NCBI GenBank assembly: GCA_035578905.1
Contig: JAQJVL010000534.1
Span: 1-64,000, forward strand
Reading direction: 5' to 3'
Source of the DNA: Stictocephala bisonia
Taxonomy: Eukaryota; Arthropoda; Insecta; Hemiptera; Membracidae
Length of the DNA: 64,000 nt
Below the pieces are notes generated by a model that did no database searches, had not been told where the DNA came from, and was given only the letters and a program-made list of their open reading frames with translations. The translations under genes were made by a program, and so were the position numbers. How positions within the stretch are numbered: position 1 is the stretch's first letter; every line of letters begins with the position of its first letter. Of the stretch, positions 10,548 to 23,463 are shown one piece after another.

Positions 10548-11856
10548 AGCCATTGACTAACCCAAACAACACTATACGAACCTAGTACAAGTCGCTTAGT
10601 TTTTAAGATATTGACACTTTTATGAAAACCACAAAAACTGCTACTTTAGATGAAATTTTCATGCCCTTCTGCTACAAAACTATGACTTTTGTTATAATTT
10701 TTTAAACAAATTAAAGCCATAATGTAAATAAATATGGTTTAACCTAAACACAGGCCAAATTCTTAACTGTTTTTCACTTACATAAAAATAATTTTGATTT
10801 TAAGGGACTTTAAATAATCAATACATGACCCTGGTAAAAGTCGCTTGGTTTTTGAGATATTGACACTTTTATGAAAACCGCTAGAATTACTACTTTAGAT
10901 GCAATTTTCATGCACTACGATTTATGCTTCAAAGAGAAATCCATTACTTAACTGAAATACCGTTCAAAACATGCTCTTGTTGTTGGGTGTAATAATGCTA
11001 TTTGTCATTTCAGATAAAAGTGTAATTTTCAATATTATCTCTAAAGTAACATATTTATTAAAATATTAATTGTAAGTAATCAAAGGAAAGAGATAATTCG
11101 GCCCACTTTCATATTTTTATCTTGTTTAGTTAGATGGGATTGGCCCCAATTAATAACAGTTAAACTAATACTAATCAAACTAACAACAGTTGGACACGAA
11201 GCACACACAAGTCTAGACACACAAAAGAAAAATAAACAATCTCACAATGTGAAGTGATCAGGACTAATGAACTGTAGAAACGAAGAAAGAAACAAGCAAT
11301 AGATAATAGAGAGGTTCTGAACAGAGTCTCTCAGATTGTCTCTGGGGCCAATCTCATCTAATTAACTAGATAAAAATATGAAAGTAAGCAGAATTATCTT
11401 TTTCCTTTTACTTACTATTAATATTTTAATAAATATGTTAGTTTAGAGATAATATTGTAAATTACACTTTTATCTGAAACGACAAATAGCATTATTACAC
11501 CCAACAACAAGAGCATTTTTAAACGGTATTTCAGTTTAGTAATGGATTTCTCTTTGAAGCAAAAATCGCTGAATCAGAAGATTGATTATTTTAAGTATCT
11601 TCAAATCAAAATTATATTTATGTAAATGAGAAAGCAGTCAAGGAGTTCACCTTTTTTTAAGTTAAACCAGATTTATTTACATTACGGCTATAATTTGATA
11701 ACAAAATTATAACAAAACTCCCAGTTTTGTAGAAGTAGTGCATGAAAAATGCATCTAAAGTAGCAGTTTTTACGGTTTTCATAAAAGTGTCAATATCTCA
11801 AAAACCAAGCGACTTTTACTAGAGTCATGTGTTGTTATTTGGGTTAGTCAATGGCT
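10548..11856. mobile_element. 1.3-kb palindromic element with short spacer
   Basis: AGCCATTGACTAACCCA at 10548 is mirrored by TGGGTTAGTCAATGGCT ending at 11856. Further arm matches include GTGTAATAATGCTATTTGTC against its complement near 11490, and ATGAAAGTGGGCC-like sequence around 11110 against 11380. The spacer is roughly 11160-11340. The left arm carries an internal direct duplication: GTCGCTTRGTTTTTRAGATA occurs at about 10590 and again at about 10847. There is no protein. Its left end lies three bases from the end of the previous MITE. Confidence 0.8.
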
Positions 11857-12084
11857 TGCCTCTCACCTCTTTGAGTATTATCGTTGACTTACGGGACACT
11901 GTGAATTAATCTAAATAGTTCTACTCACGATAGAGTAAAATATTGTTCAGCAATAACGTTAACAAAACCTAAACTAAAGCCATTGGATTTGAACTCAACT
12001 TTATAGATACAGTGACTTAGTGCTGTAATCCAGCTGATTGGGGAGTTAATTGTAGTAGTAAATAGGCGATGGGCTCCGATCCCA

Positions 12085-12165
12085 TTCCGTTTAAACCGAA
12101 ATGGCGTCCCCTCAACTGTTTCCATTGACACGTATTTAGTATCTCAGACTTGTCAGTGTTACGAA
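12085..12165 (+). repeat. Fragment of the dispersed SINE-like family
   Basis: AAATGGCGTCCCCTCAACTG and TTCCATTGACACG, followed by TCTCAGACTTGTCAGT, match the body of the elements at 46.3 kb and 32.4 kb. It is a partial copy without the conserved hairpin block. Confidence 0.5.
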
Positions 12166-12179
12166 ATCAAGATTATTTC

Positions 12180-12815
12180 AATTCCCATTCCATTATTTGC
12201 ACATAAAAGTGTTTAAAAAATATGAAATGGTATAGTAAATAAGGAACAGAAATATCTAAGGCCAATAATGAAGAGGGTGATGAGTTTATGTGAACTACAG
12301 TAAACCACGGCTAAGACCCATTTAGGACGAGTTTCCACTACATATCCACCTCCACACACTCTAACATGGGCCAATTTAACATATTCAACAGGGCTAACAG
12401 TTATAAGGCCTTGGATGGGTTTTAAAGGTTTCTTAACCTTTAGATCTTCTTAGTTCTTAGCCTTTACATCGAATGAGTTCAACCATCATCACAATGAACA
12501 CTAGCCACAATGAGTGTAATGTGCCACGTCTCCTTCCTTACCTTGGAGCTCAATCCTGAGACTCTCATGTAAAACATGTAATAGCAAAGCTCACCTCACC
12601 AGCACGATTCTGAAGGAGATTTTCAGACGTGCTGGTAGGATAGAAAATACCTATGCTCATTAAGGAACTGGATAAGGTATTTATATATAAACATGAGTCC
12701 AATCCAAATGATGGGCGTCTGTATTTATTGTTGCAGTCTACCAGTTTTATCCTTCTTCATCCTTTGGTCACTACTATGCTTGGAGTGCCTTTCTCTTCTC
12801 ACGGGTGACTATTGT
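12180..12815. other. No gene seen
   Basis: Mixed-composition sequence with short open frames (for example 12693-12884) but no domain, splice or repeat signal that I can defend. Confidence 0.45.
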
Positions 12816-12817
12816 AG

Positions 12818-13035
12818 AACAGTAGGAGTGCTAGTAGTCGTAAGGTCTGAGGCGTCAGGGCTACGATCCTGGGTCGAGCCATAACTGACATTTTGTACCA
12901 GTAAAGTTGACCTTGTACTGTTCCGCAGTGTTCTTCCCATTGTTTCCTTTCTTTCAATACGTCTTCCACATAGAGCAATATTCTACGGGGAGTGGACAGA
13001 GTTAGGTTAAAAGGAAGATAGGCCTCTCCTTAATA
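12818..13035 (+). mobile_element. tRNA-derived SINE, damaged copy
   Basis: It has the remnant GTCTGAGGCGTCAGGG and then GGGTCGAGCC (a damaged B box). The tail matches the copy at 23.46 kb: CACATAGAGCAATATTCTACGGGGAGTGGACAGAGTTAGGTTAAAAGGAAG and GGCCTCTCCTTA, where the longest shared stretch is about 13039 backwards to 12965. It ends at an (AT)n run at 13035-13048. The head is 5'-eroded relative to the other copy. Confidence 0.7.
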
Positions 13036-13289
13036 TATATATATATATAAACAATGTTTTAGCACTGTAGGTAAATCGGATTGATTGAGTGGGAGTACAT
13101 GAAAGTAATACTCAATAGATGATTAGTTATTTTTTTAATGACAGCCCATTTTAAGCACTACTTAAACCCATTAAGCCATTATCGTAGAGCCTTATCACTT
13201 GACATATCCATAAGTACCTACAACAATCGTTAATCATTGGAGGTATCTTATAACATTTCTTCTCGTTCTCTTATCATCCACTTCAACAG

Positions 13290-13410
13290 TTAGTGTTGAC
13301 AGACGAACCCTCCTACTCATACATGACCTGAACAGGTAGAGAAGATGACGGAGCGTGGTCAGGTCCTTGTATCCACTGAGTCAGTAAACCGCCGGTGTCT
13401 TCATGTCATA
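13290..13410 (-). other. Short GC-richer patch with a 30-codon open frame
   Basis: On the minus strand the patch reads HEDTGGLLTQWIQGPDH and onward to a stop after about 30 codons, with CTGTTCAG|GTCATG as a possible splice boundary. The GC content is clearly above that of its neighbours. It could be an old exon or TE fragment. I do not recognise the peptide. Confidence 0.2.
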
Positions 13411-16400
13411 TGTCCTACTTCTCTAATTACTGATTTGAAAATAAAGGTTAACTAGAAGATATATTTTACTATTTCCACGTAATGATTTAAAACCTTGTGC
13501 ACGAGGTAATAACTGTTGTACCCAGGTATGATATACGTCAGTATCTAATATGTTAGTGTGATTGGAATGTGTCGTTGTTACTGCAGTTGTTAGAAATTAT
13601 TAAACAAAAAAAACTTTGTAAAATACATTATTAAATATTCATATCTAAAAAACAACATTGACGGATGACTTGAAAAACTATAATGAACAAATTTAATATG
13701 ATTTTAATAAGATTACAGCTGGATATCTCATAGAATTAGGAGTAGCTTGTAAGTTTGCTGATAAACGTAAGTTCTCTTCCTTGACGATATCTTGCCATCA
13801 GTTCACATTTACGATATAACGCTGACATTAATTCAATCTTTGTTGGAAATTACACTTGAGCGAAATAATCAAAAACTAATTTAATACTTTTCAATTTAAT
13901 GCGTTTTTCTGTTTAATTCAAAGGGTAGAAAGTAGGCATTCATACCATTGGTAGGTTTGTTTGTATTTGAATGAATGTAGAAAAAGACAACTTTCTATTT
14001 TTATACTATGTATGAAGTATAACATATTTTTAATGTTATTTCTTACAAATTCAAATTCCTTCTGAGAAAATGGCCTCCTAGAGAGCATTGTACAAGCCAC
14101 AATAGTTTCTGTAAGTATTACTAAATTGTGTACAGTATTCAGTTAGTTGGAATATCATTGTAGATTTGTGAACAATGTCCTATAATGAACTTTGACAGCC
14201 CACGTTTGTTTACAAAATACAATTCTGTTGACGATTATTGAAGGTAATCGAAACCTAAAATGGAATTAAACATTATCTACACTATAAATACACATTAAAT
14301 GAAATATAATTAAGGTCATTTTTTGTTCTTATAAATTCTTTACAATAATCACTGTCGAGTCCAACAAAACAGTTCTAAAATAAAGAAATATTGTTGTCTC
14401 AAAGTTATTTGTTAACATTGGATTGTTCATGATTATAAATAATATATGGAAATTTACAATTTGTAGCGTTTCGATAATAAAGAAGACTTGTTGTGATATT
14501 ATATTTTTTGTCTATTAGAATATTTAAACACTGGAAGCTTTTCCTCCCGATATTTTATACAATAAAAAGAGGCTTCAAAATAGTTCACATAATTCATATT
14601 CCCACTTCAGGTGTGTGAACTCCAAAGAATCGCAAAGTTTTATAAATATTTTATTATTTCGTTGGTTTAGTGTTTAAAACATTTTCAATATCAATAGTAT
14701 CATCTGGAAGTGAGTTTCGTTTTTTTCATCACAAATAACATGATATTATTGTCTCATTATATAACAGGTAGGATTTATATACGAGATAGATGAAAGAGAT
14801 AACATTAAATTAGTAAATATATTTTGAAGTTCTAACTTATTACTTAACTACTTATGTTAAAATATCAAGCTCCGTGTGGCATTAATCAGTCTGTTACTTT
14901 GTACGTGTTATGTTCATGTGTCCTTTCTAACTTATACAAAATTTGAAGAAAATAAATTTAACCAACATTCATGCTAAACAAAATTTGACGTTAACTAATG
15001 TAACATTTTAAATGCTACTGAAAGTTATTGTTCAAATTATCTTTTTATCTTCAATGTTTTAACTTGAATATTCATGTTCATGTTACATGTTGAACAGGAA
15101 GCTTATTTTTTATGATATTGATTTAAAATAGTTGTACATGAACAAAAGTTGATGTGATTGTTATAAAATATGCCAAAGCTAGTATTACGTCCACATCAGA
15201 AATGTAAGTAAAATATATTATGTATTACACAGAAATTTTTTGACTCAGCTCATTAAAATATTCGCAATATCAGGTCTCGTTAAACAACAGTCAAGGACAG
15301 GTATTATAAATATATCTCGAACAGAGGTCTGAATGCATTTTCAACGTTGTGGTTTACATAGATGGTTTTAACACTTCTTTATTAACCTTAATAAGTCTTT
15401 CAAACTTCTTTATTTATTGTATTATACTATAAAACAACTTCGTACCGCTCATTTATTTTCATCTTATGATCATACATATATATTTTCAGTTTATAGCACA
15501 TATATCCAATATAAATATAAACTTAAATCAAAATATTATATTTACTATTTATAATCGTTGGATTGAATACAATAAACCAATCAATATAACAACTGTAAAT
15601 ATTATTAAAAACGTCAAATTTAAAATGGAAAATACCAAATAAAATTACTTAATCTTTAGCTTATTTAAATTTTACTATTCACAATTTAAATTCACTTGTC
15701 TTCGTTTCGTAATATGTTTTTTTCACAAAAGAAAACATATTTATTAGTTTTCTTTATATATAAAATGTTACTCTAATAGTGTGGTTGAATACTGTTTTAT
15801 CCAACTGAAAGCACTAGTACACTGAGTAAAGACGCGTTTAATTAGATTTATAGGTGGTATTGGAATATAATTATTAATATTTTTAGCCAATTAAACTATG
15901 ATGAATTTATTGCTAAGAATAAACCACAATAACCACTTACATGGTTTTGAGATGTTTTCACTTTGTATCAACATGTAATAAGGTGATTAAAATGTTTTAT
16001 TAAGGCATAGCTATTCAAAATTTTAATTAATTCTAAGCAGAAGTAAATGATTAATATTTAATGATAACGTTTAGTCACTTTTAAAACACTTCTTTTCTAA
16101 GGCTATGGCATGATTTTTATTTTAAAAATTATAAAAACTATTTTTGGTAAACACATTTTAACAAACTATTACTGTATATTTAAATGGCTGTAGACCAAAC
16201 TCTTCCACTTCGGTTTATTTTGTATGAAATATTACTTAAAAACAAAGTTAAAGCAAGGGTTTACCAAAATAGCTAAGTAAAGCGGTTAAAAAACGTCAAC
16301 AATTTGTTTTTATCATTTCTGGAAAATATTTTTGTGTCATGACATTTCAAGCTACTAAACACGTTTAAAATAAGAGGGTATATTTATATAATCAATACAT

Positions 16401-17430
16401 GTTCTCGCTAGTCGCTATTTAACCATCTTGTCTTGTTATTAATTTTATATTTATTTGAATTTTCAGTTTAAAAGAATTACGAATAGGTACTTTAGACAGT
16501 CGATTTTAGAAGTTGAATTAAAAAAAGCCTAATTTTAGACAGTAGTTATTAACGTAAATATAACTTTATTTCACGCCATTCCAAAACCTAAACGTACAGA
16601 AAATGTTCATGTTGTATTGTGGTTTGGCCTTTAAATTAATAACATCTTCCACAGTTCAACAACATAAGAGATCATTATTTGTTAAATTTATCTTGAATAC
16701 TTGAGTTTATCTCATTTTCAAACTTATTTCCTCAAATGTAAATTTTCTCATGTTTTATTTATTATTGATATAAACGGAATTATTTTTTTAATTAACAGTA
16801 ATTTTAAACTGATACATTTGCTGGATTTGACAAAAGTACGGAGATTACTATATCTTTATAAAAATAATTAATATAATAATAATATGTAATGAACCATGTT
16901 TAGTATATTAAGGAATATACCAAAACAGAACTTTCAAGTCTATTTAGAAAGGAATTTTTACTTTTAATACAATTAATTAAGTAAGGATTAGGCCTACATA
17001 AAAATATTACGTATACAAAACCGTTTAATAAATTACACTTAAAATAGAATATGCTGGAAATTTATCATGAGAAAATTACAAGTTTCTATTGTAGATGTAC
17101 GAGATTCTTAATGACATATTGTTAAATAAAGATCTATAAAACAAATAATTTGTGGTTTACTAATAGTTTACTAATGGTTTATGTCAAAATATTATTTTAA
17201 ATAAGTGACAGTTCGACTGTATTATTAACATAATATTTACACGAGAATGTTCATTCACCAGTAATTAAGTACGTTGTTCGTATGGTTCTTATTTCCATTG
17301 ACAAAAATAAGTAAAGTGACGACATTAAAAAATATCTTGGAATATCTTGGAAAATGTTCAAGATTAATAAAGTACAAATACCAAGATTTTAGCATTTAGA
17401 GATAGTATGCTTATAAGCATGAACTATAAG
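13410..17430. other. Long AT-rich stretch, no gene seen
   Basis: About 4 kb of AT-rich DNA with no open frame above chance, no recognisable repeat family and no RNA gene. A short A/T hairpin lies around 15712-15742 (AATATGTTTT...AAAACATATT). Confidence 0.6.
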
Positions 17431-17435
17431 GTTTA

Positions 17436-17712
17436 TATGTTGTGTAGGGATGTGAACTGAGTGTCAGACTTGTCAGTTAGCTGAAAATCAGACCAACACT
17501 ACGTGGTTTAAGGATTCCACGTAAAGCTGTAGGTCTTTTAGTAACCCCCTATTGGGCTATTAATACATAGCTCTTTCTGAGGAACAGTCAACTTTAGTTA
17601 GTAACAATGACTACACTCGTTCATCTACACTCATAACACTCATTTGCCTCTCATATATTGTGACGATCGGCGTCTTATGGATGAATAATGAATAATTATT
17701 AATAATTAACGA
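17436..17712 (+). mobile_element. SINE-like dispersed element, copy 1
   Basis: It shares with the copies at 32.4, 46.3 and 55.7 kb the run CAGTTAGCTGAAAATCAGAC, then ACTACGTGG..GGATTCCACGT (a 6-bp stem with a short loop), AAAGCTGTAGGTC, and AGCTCTTTCTGAGGAACAGT. The 3' part is GACTACACTCGTTCATCTAC, a CGATCGGCGTCTTATGG motif and a GAATAATGAATAAT tail. It has no coding potential. The simple-repeat tail fits a retroposed element. Its promoter head is missing here. Confidence 0.7.
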
Positions 17713-17714
17713 AG

Positions 17715-19095
17715 ACTCAGGCTAGACACTTTAAAGTGCACTTCAGCTATAACTATGGAAAACACTACTTCTGTGATAAATTTAAATAACTATTGTTGGT
17801 TTTAAATGCAATTAATAATAAAAAATATATCGGTAACATGGGAATATATTTTTATAAAATAAACTTTTCAAAATTATATTAAACTTCATAACCTGCTTAT
17901 TGGGGCATTTTCTATGTAGGCTTAATACGAACTCATGACTATTGACTACTAGTCTTAAAGACAGTTGTAGGTAGTATTGTAATCAGTTATGGCATGTGTA
18001 GGGTGGGTGGCTGTTAGTTCACTTTATGTGTCTGCATGTAAATATTGGATATTAAGAATGATAATTTGATCTCATTAGCTAGATCAGAACTGGAACTTGA
18101 CCGCATGATAAATACTCACTAATTTGTAAAAATTTAATAATTTATGACTAATGACTAGTTAGATATATATTTTGCCATACAATTTATAGCATCAAAATTA
18201 GTCATTAACACACAGGCTATGTTTGTATATATAATTAATTATTCACAATTTTACTGTATTTTGTTATCAATGCTTATCATGTTCGTTAAGAAAATATTAT
18301 ATTGTTCTTGAATAACAATTCACCAAGTACTATGAGCCAGTAGTTTTGACCGTTAAAAAACTAATAAACCGTATTCTATTGAGATAACTAACTTTGTATA
18401 CGATACAACATACCTGTAATTTAAACGTCTATAATGAGGATATTTAGGATATATAGTTTTAAGATTGAGTTGAGATTTCCAAAATCATGAGTTTGCGAAA
18501 ATAATAATTCATATATACAATATTAGGATACATCCAAAAACACTGTGTGATATTGACTGAATCAGAATAAAATCTTATACCAATGTGAATTCATATTTTA
18601 ACTAAACTCCAACTACAAGCATAATATGATGCACTAGGATAGTGGAAATTATGAACTAGAAAATGTCCTATTGGAAATATGATAAAATTGAGAATTTCTA
18701 AAGTTTGTTGGTCAATTCAATTTATTTAAGGGCCTATACTACATAAAACACTTCAAACGATCTACCTAGGCTTTCCCAGTATTGAGTTCTTATTTTGTTT
18801 TTCAGTACGCTTCACAAGCGCTGTATATCATGAATAAATCTAGGCGTCCATATCGTAATTGAATCCATTCACTATGATTGAAACACTCAAAATATATAAA
18901 CATATCTTATAAATAATGTGAAATATAATTTATTAAATTGTAGCAAAACCTTTTAATGTAAGATTATTTTCAAATCTTTAATCAATGTGTGAACGATATA
19001 CCACGCATGTCATGTATAAGCTGTACAGAACACAATTTACAAAGCTTACGAATATTTGCAACTCATTATTATATCAGCCTTGTTTCGACGCTAAT
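17715..19095. other. AT-rich stretch, no gene seen
   Basis: No supported coding region. A TTTTGTTTTTCAG-like acceptor precedes a short open frame near 18802, but nothing extends it. Confidence 0.5.
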
Positions 19096-19096
19096 C

Positions 19097-19140
19097 TATT
19101 GATGGAAAACTAACTTACTATAATATATTTTGGAATACAA
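19097..19140 (+). repeat. ~40-bp direct repeat, copy A
   Basis: GATGGAAAACTAAC followed by CTATAATATATTTTGG recurs at 20387-20428 with a few differences. The pair brackets about 1.25 kb that includes the GC-rich CRE island. It may be a pair of solo TE fragments. Confidence 0.6.
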
Positions 19141-20014
19141 TCAGTTGATCTAAAGATTCGAAATAACAAGGAAATAAATTGTGGCTAGAATGCAGTAGAA
19201 CCAATAGTCAATCACCCAAAAAATGAGTTTCCCTACTTTAGTTTTAAGTGAGGTAAGCAGTCGTATTGTACTCTGTTCTTGTTGAATAACGGAAAGATTT
19301 ACACAAGTCATGTTTGAAGCTGCCATTCATTAAGTTGTTTAATCCATATTTATTCCTTCAGGTGCTTCAGTTTGCAAATATCAATATTCTTACCGATCAA
19401 CAATATAACAGGACTTGTGTAGACAAAAAAATTTAATTTGATCGTTGTTTCCATTGGTATAAAAATATTACTAAACATTTTTACCTTGAATCTTGAATTC
19501 AAGTCGTGTATCCTAGTTTTAACACCACTAATATTCATGGAAATTAAATTTATCCATTTATAAATGTTCTCCTCCCTTTCAAGTACTGTAGTTTCTTAAA
19601 AATTTGAAATGGGCTAAGGAAATGTGGAGTGCTGTATCTAAATTGTGTATGAAAAAGTAATAAAACTTATTTGAAGCTGACAGTAAAATTATACCTTTAA
19701 TTAAGTATTCTTAGTTTTTAATTGCAACTAATAATAAATTAATAACTTTTCTAAAAAGTCAACTATGTAAAATATCTTATAAACGGATTTATCAATTTTA
19801 TTAGGAATAAGAAATTACTAAATAGTTTGTTAAAAATGAAAGAAAACAAAAATTTAATTGTCATAAATTGCCAAATTTACTTTGCAAGCAGATGATTGTC
19901 TTAGGAAAGGGCAACTCGTAGTCTTCAATATTTTGGACAACATTTGCCAATTACCTTACAAATATTTCAATACCTTGTAAGGTAAGACGACAAGGAGGTA
20001 AATCTTTACTCAAA

Positions 20015-20140
20015 TAAGGTAAAACGAAGCCGCTGACGGAAACTCTCCCGGCAGTCGTCGTAGGGAACTGGTGATTGGTCAGCAGACGGCCTCGTGACGT
20101 CATGGATCTTCCTCTGGTCCCCTGACGTCACACACAAAAG
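20015..20140. promoter_or_regulatory. GC-rich island with two perfect CREs and a CCAAT box
   Basis: TGACGTCA, the full palindromic cAMP response element bound by CREB/ATF proteins, occurs at 20095-20102 and 20123-20130, exactly 28 bp apart. An inverted CCAAT box (ATTGG) lies at 20074-20078. The GC content is about 55% against about 30% around it, with several CpGs. CRE-CRE-CCAAT in that order on the minus strand is a promoter-like arrangement (bZIP plus NF-Y). No coding exon is evident on either side. It could instead be an enhancer or an LTR/TE promoter. Confidence 0.45.
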
Positions 20141-20386
20141 AAGTACTGACATAACTACGAATAACACTTAACACGTATATGTGGACACAGGGGTTTGATA
20201 TTGTAACTGCGTTATTCCAAGTTTTACGCACTTATTATCTTTGTTTATTCTCTATGTCTTGTAACTAAGTTGATGTACCATTAATTATTATTGTGTAATT
20301 TAGTTTTTTGCAAAATTTATCTTTATCCATAGGTTAACTTCTATGCTGGCTTATTCTGGATTTGTTATGGTTCTGAATGTTGTTTA

Positions 20387-20428
20387 TTGTGATGGAAAAC
20401 TAACTATTATAATATATTTTGGGTACAA
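20387..20428 (+). repeat. ~40-bp direct repeat, copy B
   Basis: GATGGAAAACTAACTATTAT followed by AATATATTTTGGG matches 19097-19140. Confidence 0.6.
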
Positions 20429-20429
20429 A

Positions 20430-23400
20430 ATTACCAGTTCCATTTTTAAGGAACGAATGTATTTCAAACCAACCATGTAAGAGGTTTAGAAGTTCTTTAA
20501 TTAACGTTTTCTTTTATATTTGCTTATTGATGAGGAACATATAGTTTTACTGTCATTTTATATTCTATTTAATATGATATAGAACAAATTAATGATATTT
20601 ACTTAAACCATTGAATTAATACTTCACGTATAATTAATTTGTTGCATTTAATATTTTACATGTCATTTTACACATTTTATTGGAATGTAATCTAAATGTA
20701 CGTGTTTAATTCTAATCTAAATGTATTTAATCTAAGTGTGTTTAATCTAAATGTATGGTTTAATTCATTGCACTAATTAAACCATAGGTCAGTATGTTTT
20801 TAATTCTATTTAATAAATTCTGTTTGCTGGAAAGAAAAATAAGACTATTTAATCTTATTGAATAATTTATAGTAATAATAATAATTAAAAGATAAATATT
20901 ATATACACGCAAGCTAAACATTGTATTTGTCTATTAACTGATTTTAATATAACTTGACACTGAACTATAATTTACAAATGAACTGGATTTCTACCTTTCA
21001 TTATTTATATTAGTTTTAAATAAAAAATATTTCGCTAGTAATTTAGGCTCATTTAGGCTATGTATGAGTAAACAAACTGTATTTGAAAAGAATAAAATAT
21101 GAAAACTAAACAGGAAACACATTTTTATCAGTAACTATTAAAATAATAACATAATTACCGGAATGAAGTCCATAAATACTGGCGGGAAAACCTTTAGTGA
21201 AATCTAAATTTCATATTCAATATTTATTTAGTCTACTTTTATTATTAGCCGTTTATTCTCTAGGACGACAAAAATAAAATCACTATAAATATGTAATTAT
21301 TAAAATAATAGAACATTTTAGTATTTTATGTAAATTATATTCTCATCTTCAAATTTGATTAGAAAAATAGCATAATATGTTATTATTTATTTTGATATAA
21401 ATAGCTAAATATATTTTGTAAAACTATTTTTAACAAAAATGTATAAAGCAAGTTGTTTGTTGTAATGGATGATAGTTTCAATCATTTACTAGACATTCTT
21501 GGTTGACGTGTTTTACTGAGTCAATAACATTTATATCTTTAACTACTTAATTTGTATTGATATATACTTCTCATAAAATAATGTTTTTTTAAGTTCATTC
21601 ATCGATATTCGATTATCTTATTTGCATTTCCTTTAATTATATACACGTATAAAATAGAATAAAACACTCCATTAAAAAATGGATTTTCTAAAAGTTGATG
21701 ATCGAACTACATTCCTTTCTTAGATAACATTTAAAGAAAATCCCCAAACAAGTCCTTTCTTAGATAACATTTCAAGAAAAGCCCCAAAGAAGAATATCTG
21801 AAGAGCGGTATCAAATATTACGTTACGTACAAACTGTTATTAATAGTAGCAGTTATATTTTTGTGATAATATTACTCGATAATCTGAAAGTCTATTGCCA
21901 ACCTTTTCCCAAGTGCCTCCCATGAGATCGATGTGGAAAGTACTTGACGCTAATAACCTCTCGGTATTCATCAACTCTCAAGTAACCGCAACCCTTACAA
22001 CACCAAGTGTCTAATACGCTGGCTATGTTGGGAGATCCAGTTGGCATCAATCAACATGAACTTATACGTACGAGATTCCAATATTTAGTTAACTTGTTAT
22101 CTGTGTTTTCTATTTAATACAACAAATTGTGTTAAAACTTGTGCATTTTTGCCCTGCAAATATACTAAAAGTTTACTCTGTAAAATGTTGTTTCGCGGAC
22201 CATCCATTTAATTAAAAATGAAAATTCTACACCAGCATTAACACTAATACACAGTATCTATATATGGTGCGTAATGAGTTATTTTCATTTAGTTAACACT
22301 TTAAATACAACTGTAGTTAAATATGGAAATATTTCATTAACCCCCTGCCCCGGATGGAAATATTAATTTTTGCCCACATGTGATGATCTTTTATTTGGAA
22401 TAATGCAATGATTTACACTGAATGCAAATTTAGTACAGATTTTCACTTCAGTAAAAATTTATTACAAAAGTTACTTAATTATCTGTGTAGACTTTTCAAT
22501 TCTTAATCTTTGTATTTCCTCCATATTGTTGTCAGCTTATTTTAAAATTATTTAGTCTAGAACAAATTGTAATCACAACTAGCATCTTCAAGTGGGCTTA
22601 TCTATTAACGGAAACACGACATTATTTTAATATAAGTAAAACAAATCCAATTTCCGTAGTGATCATACAGCCAAAATGGTTACAACTATAATCTCATTCA
22701 TAAATACGGAAGGAAGAAGCAATTCGAGTTACTTAATCTTGATTATAATAAAATGGGCGTTCTTCTTTTACTATTACGATTGTAGCTTAGTAAGTGTGGA
22801 AACACGTCGCCACTATACAGTGTATCGTGTGGCAATTGATATTTGTCCAAATTACGTTACACAGATATTTTGTTAGTGGCAAAATAATAAACTGCCACAA
22901 GAAACACAGTCACTGTGTGCACGTGTTTTAAGTCTTTGAACTAAACAAAATATAATATCAAACAACTGTGAAATTGTTGTTTTGCATCTTACAACATGCA
23001 CAACTTGTTTAATTACTGATATGTCTCAACAGGAAACTGATTTTTATCCTCGTTTACGAAATTCCAAAGAAATGAAATACATCTTGCGAGAGCGGCACCA
23101 AAAGCCATTAGATAAATTGACTGTGGGTGGAAAGAGGACACTGATAAAATGTTTCAAAGCAATATCACTACTCTTTTATAGATTAGAAATAGATTCTTAC
23201 TATTCCCAATAGCAGCTTTGATTTTCCAGATAATATTTTACATAATATTTTAATATTACATGTTAGAGGATGTAGTTTAGCAATAAATAACAAACGTCTG
23301 AGACGTACGTAATGTTTACAATTTGTGCTTCTCAACGTTAAGGACTTACTTAACTTCAATCCAATATATATATTTTTTCTTTATTTTTATGTGTTTACTT

Positions 23401-23460
23401 CATGTGCTCTAAATCTGAGACCTGTTAACTCTTAAACATTGAAACAAAATAAAATTAAAG
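20430..23460. other. AT-rich stretch, small local duplication only
   Basis: No gene is seen. CCTTTCTTAGATAACATTT is duplicated in tandem with a 40-bp period at 21714 and 21754. Open frames at 22676-22876 and 22982-23212 have no recognisable domain and ordinary AT-rich composition, so I leave them uncalled. Confidence 0.5.
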
Positions 23461-23463
23461 ACG

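Noticed and set aside
14390..14560. Hammerhead-like CGAAACG motif on the minus strand
   Set aside because: No CTGANGA partner at a suitable distance.
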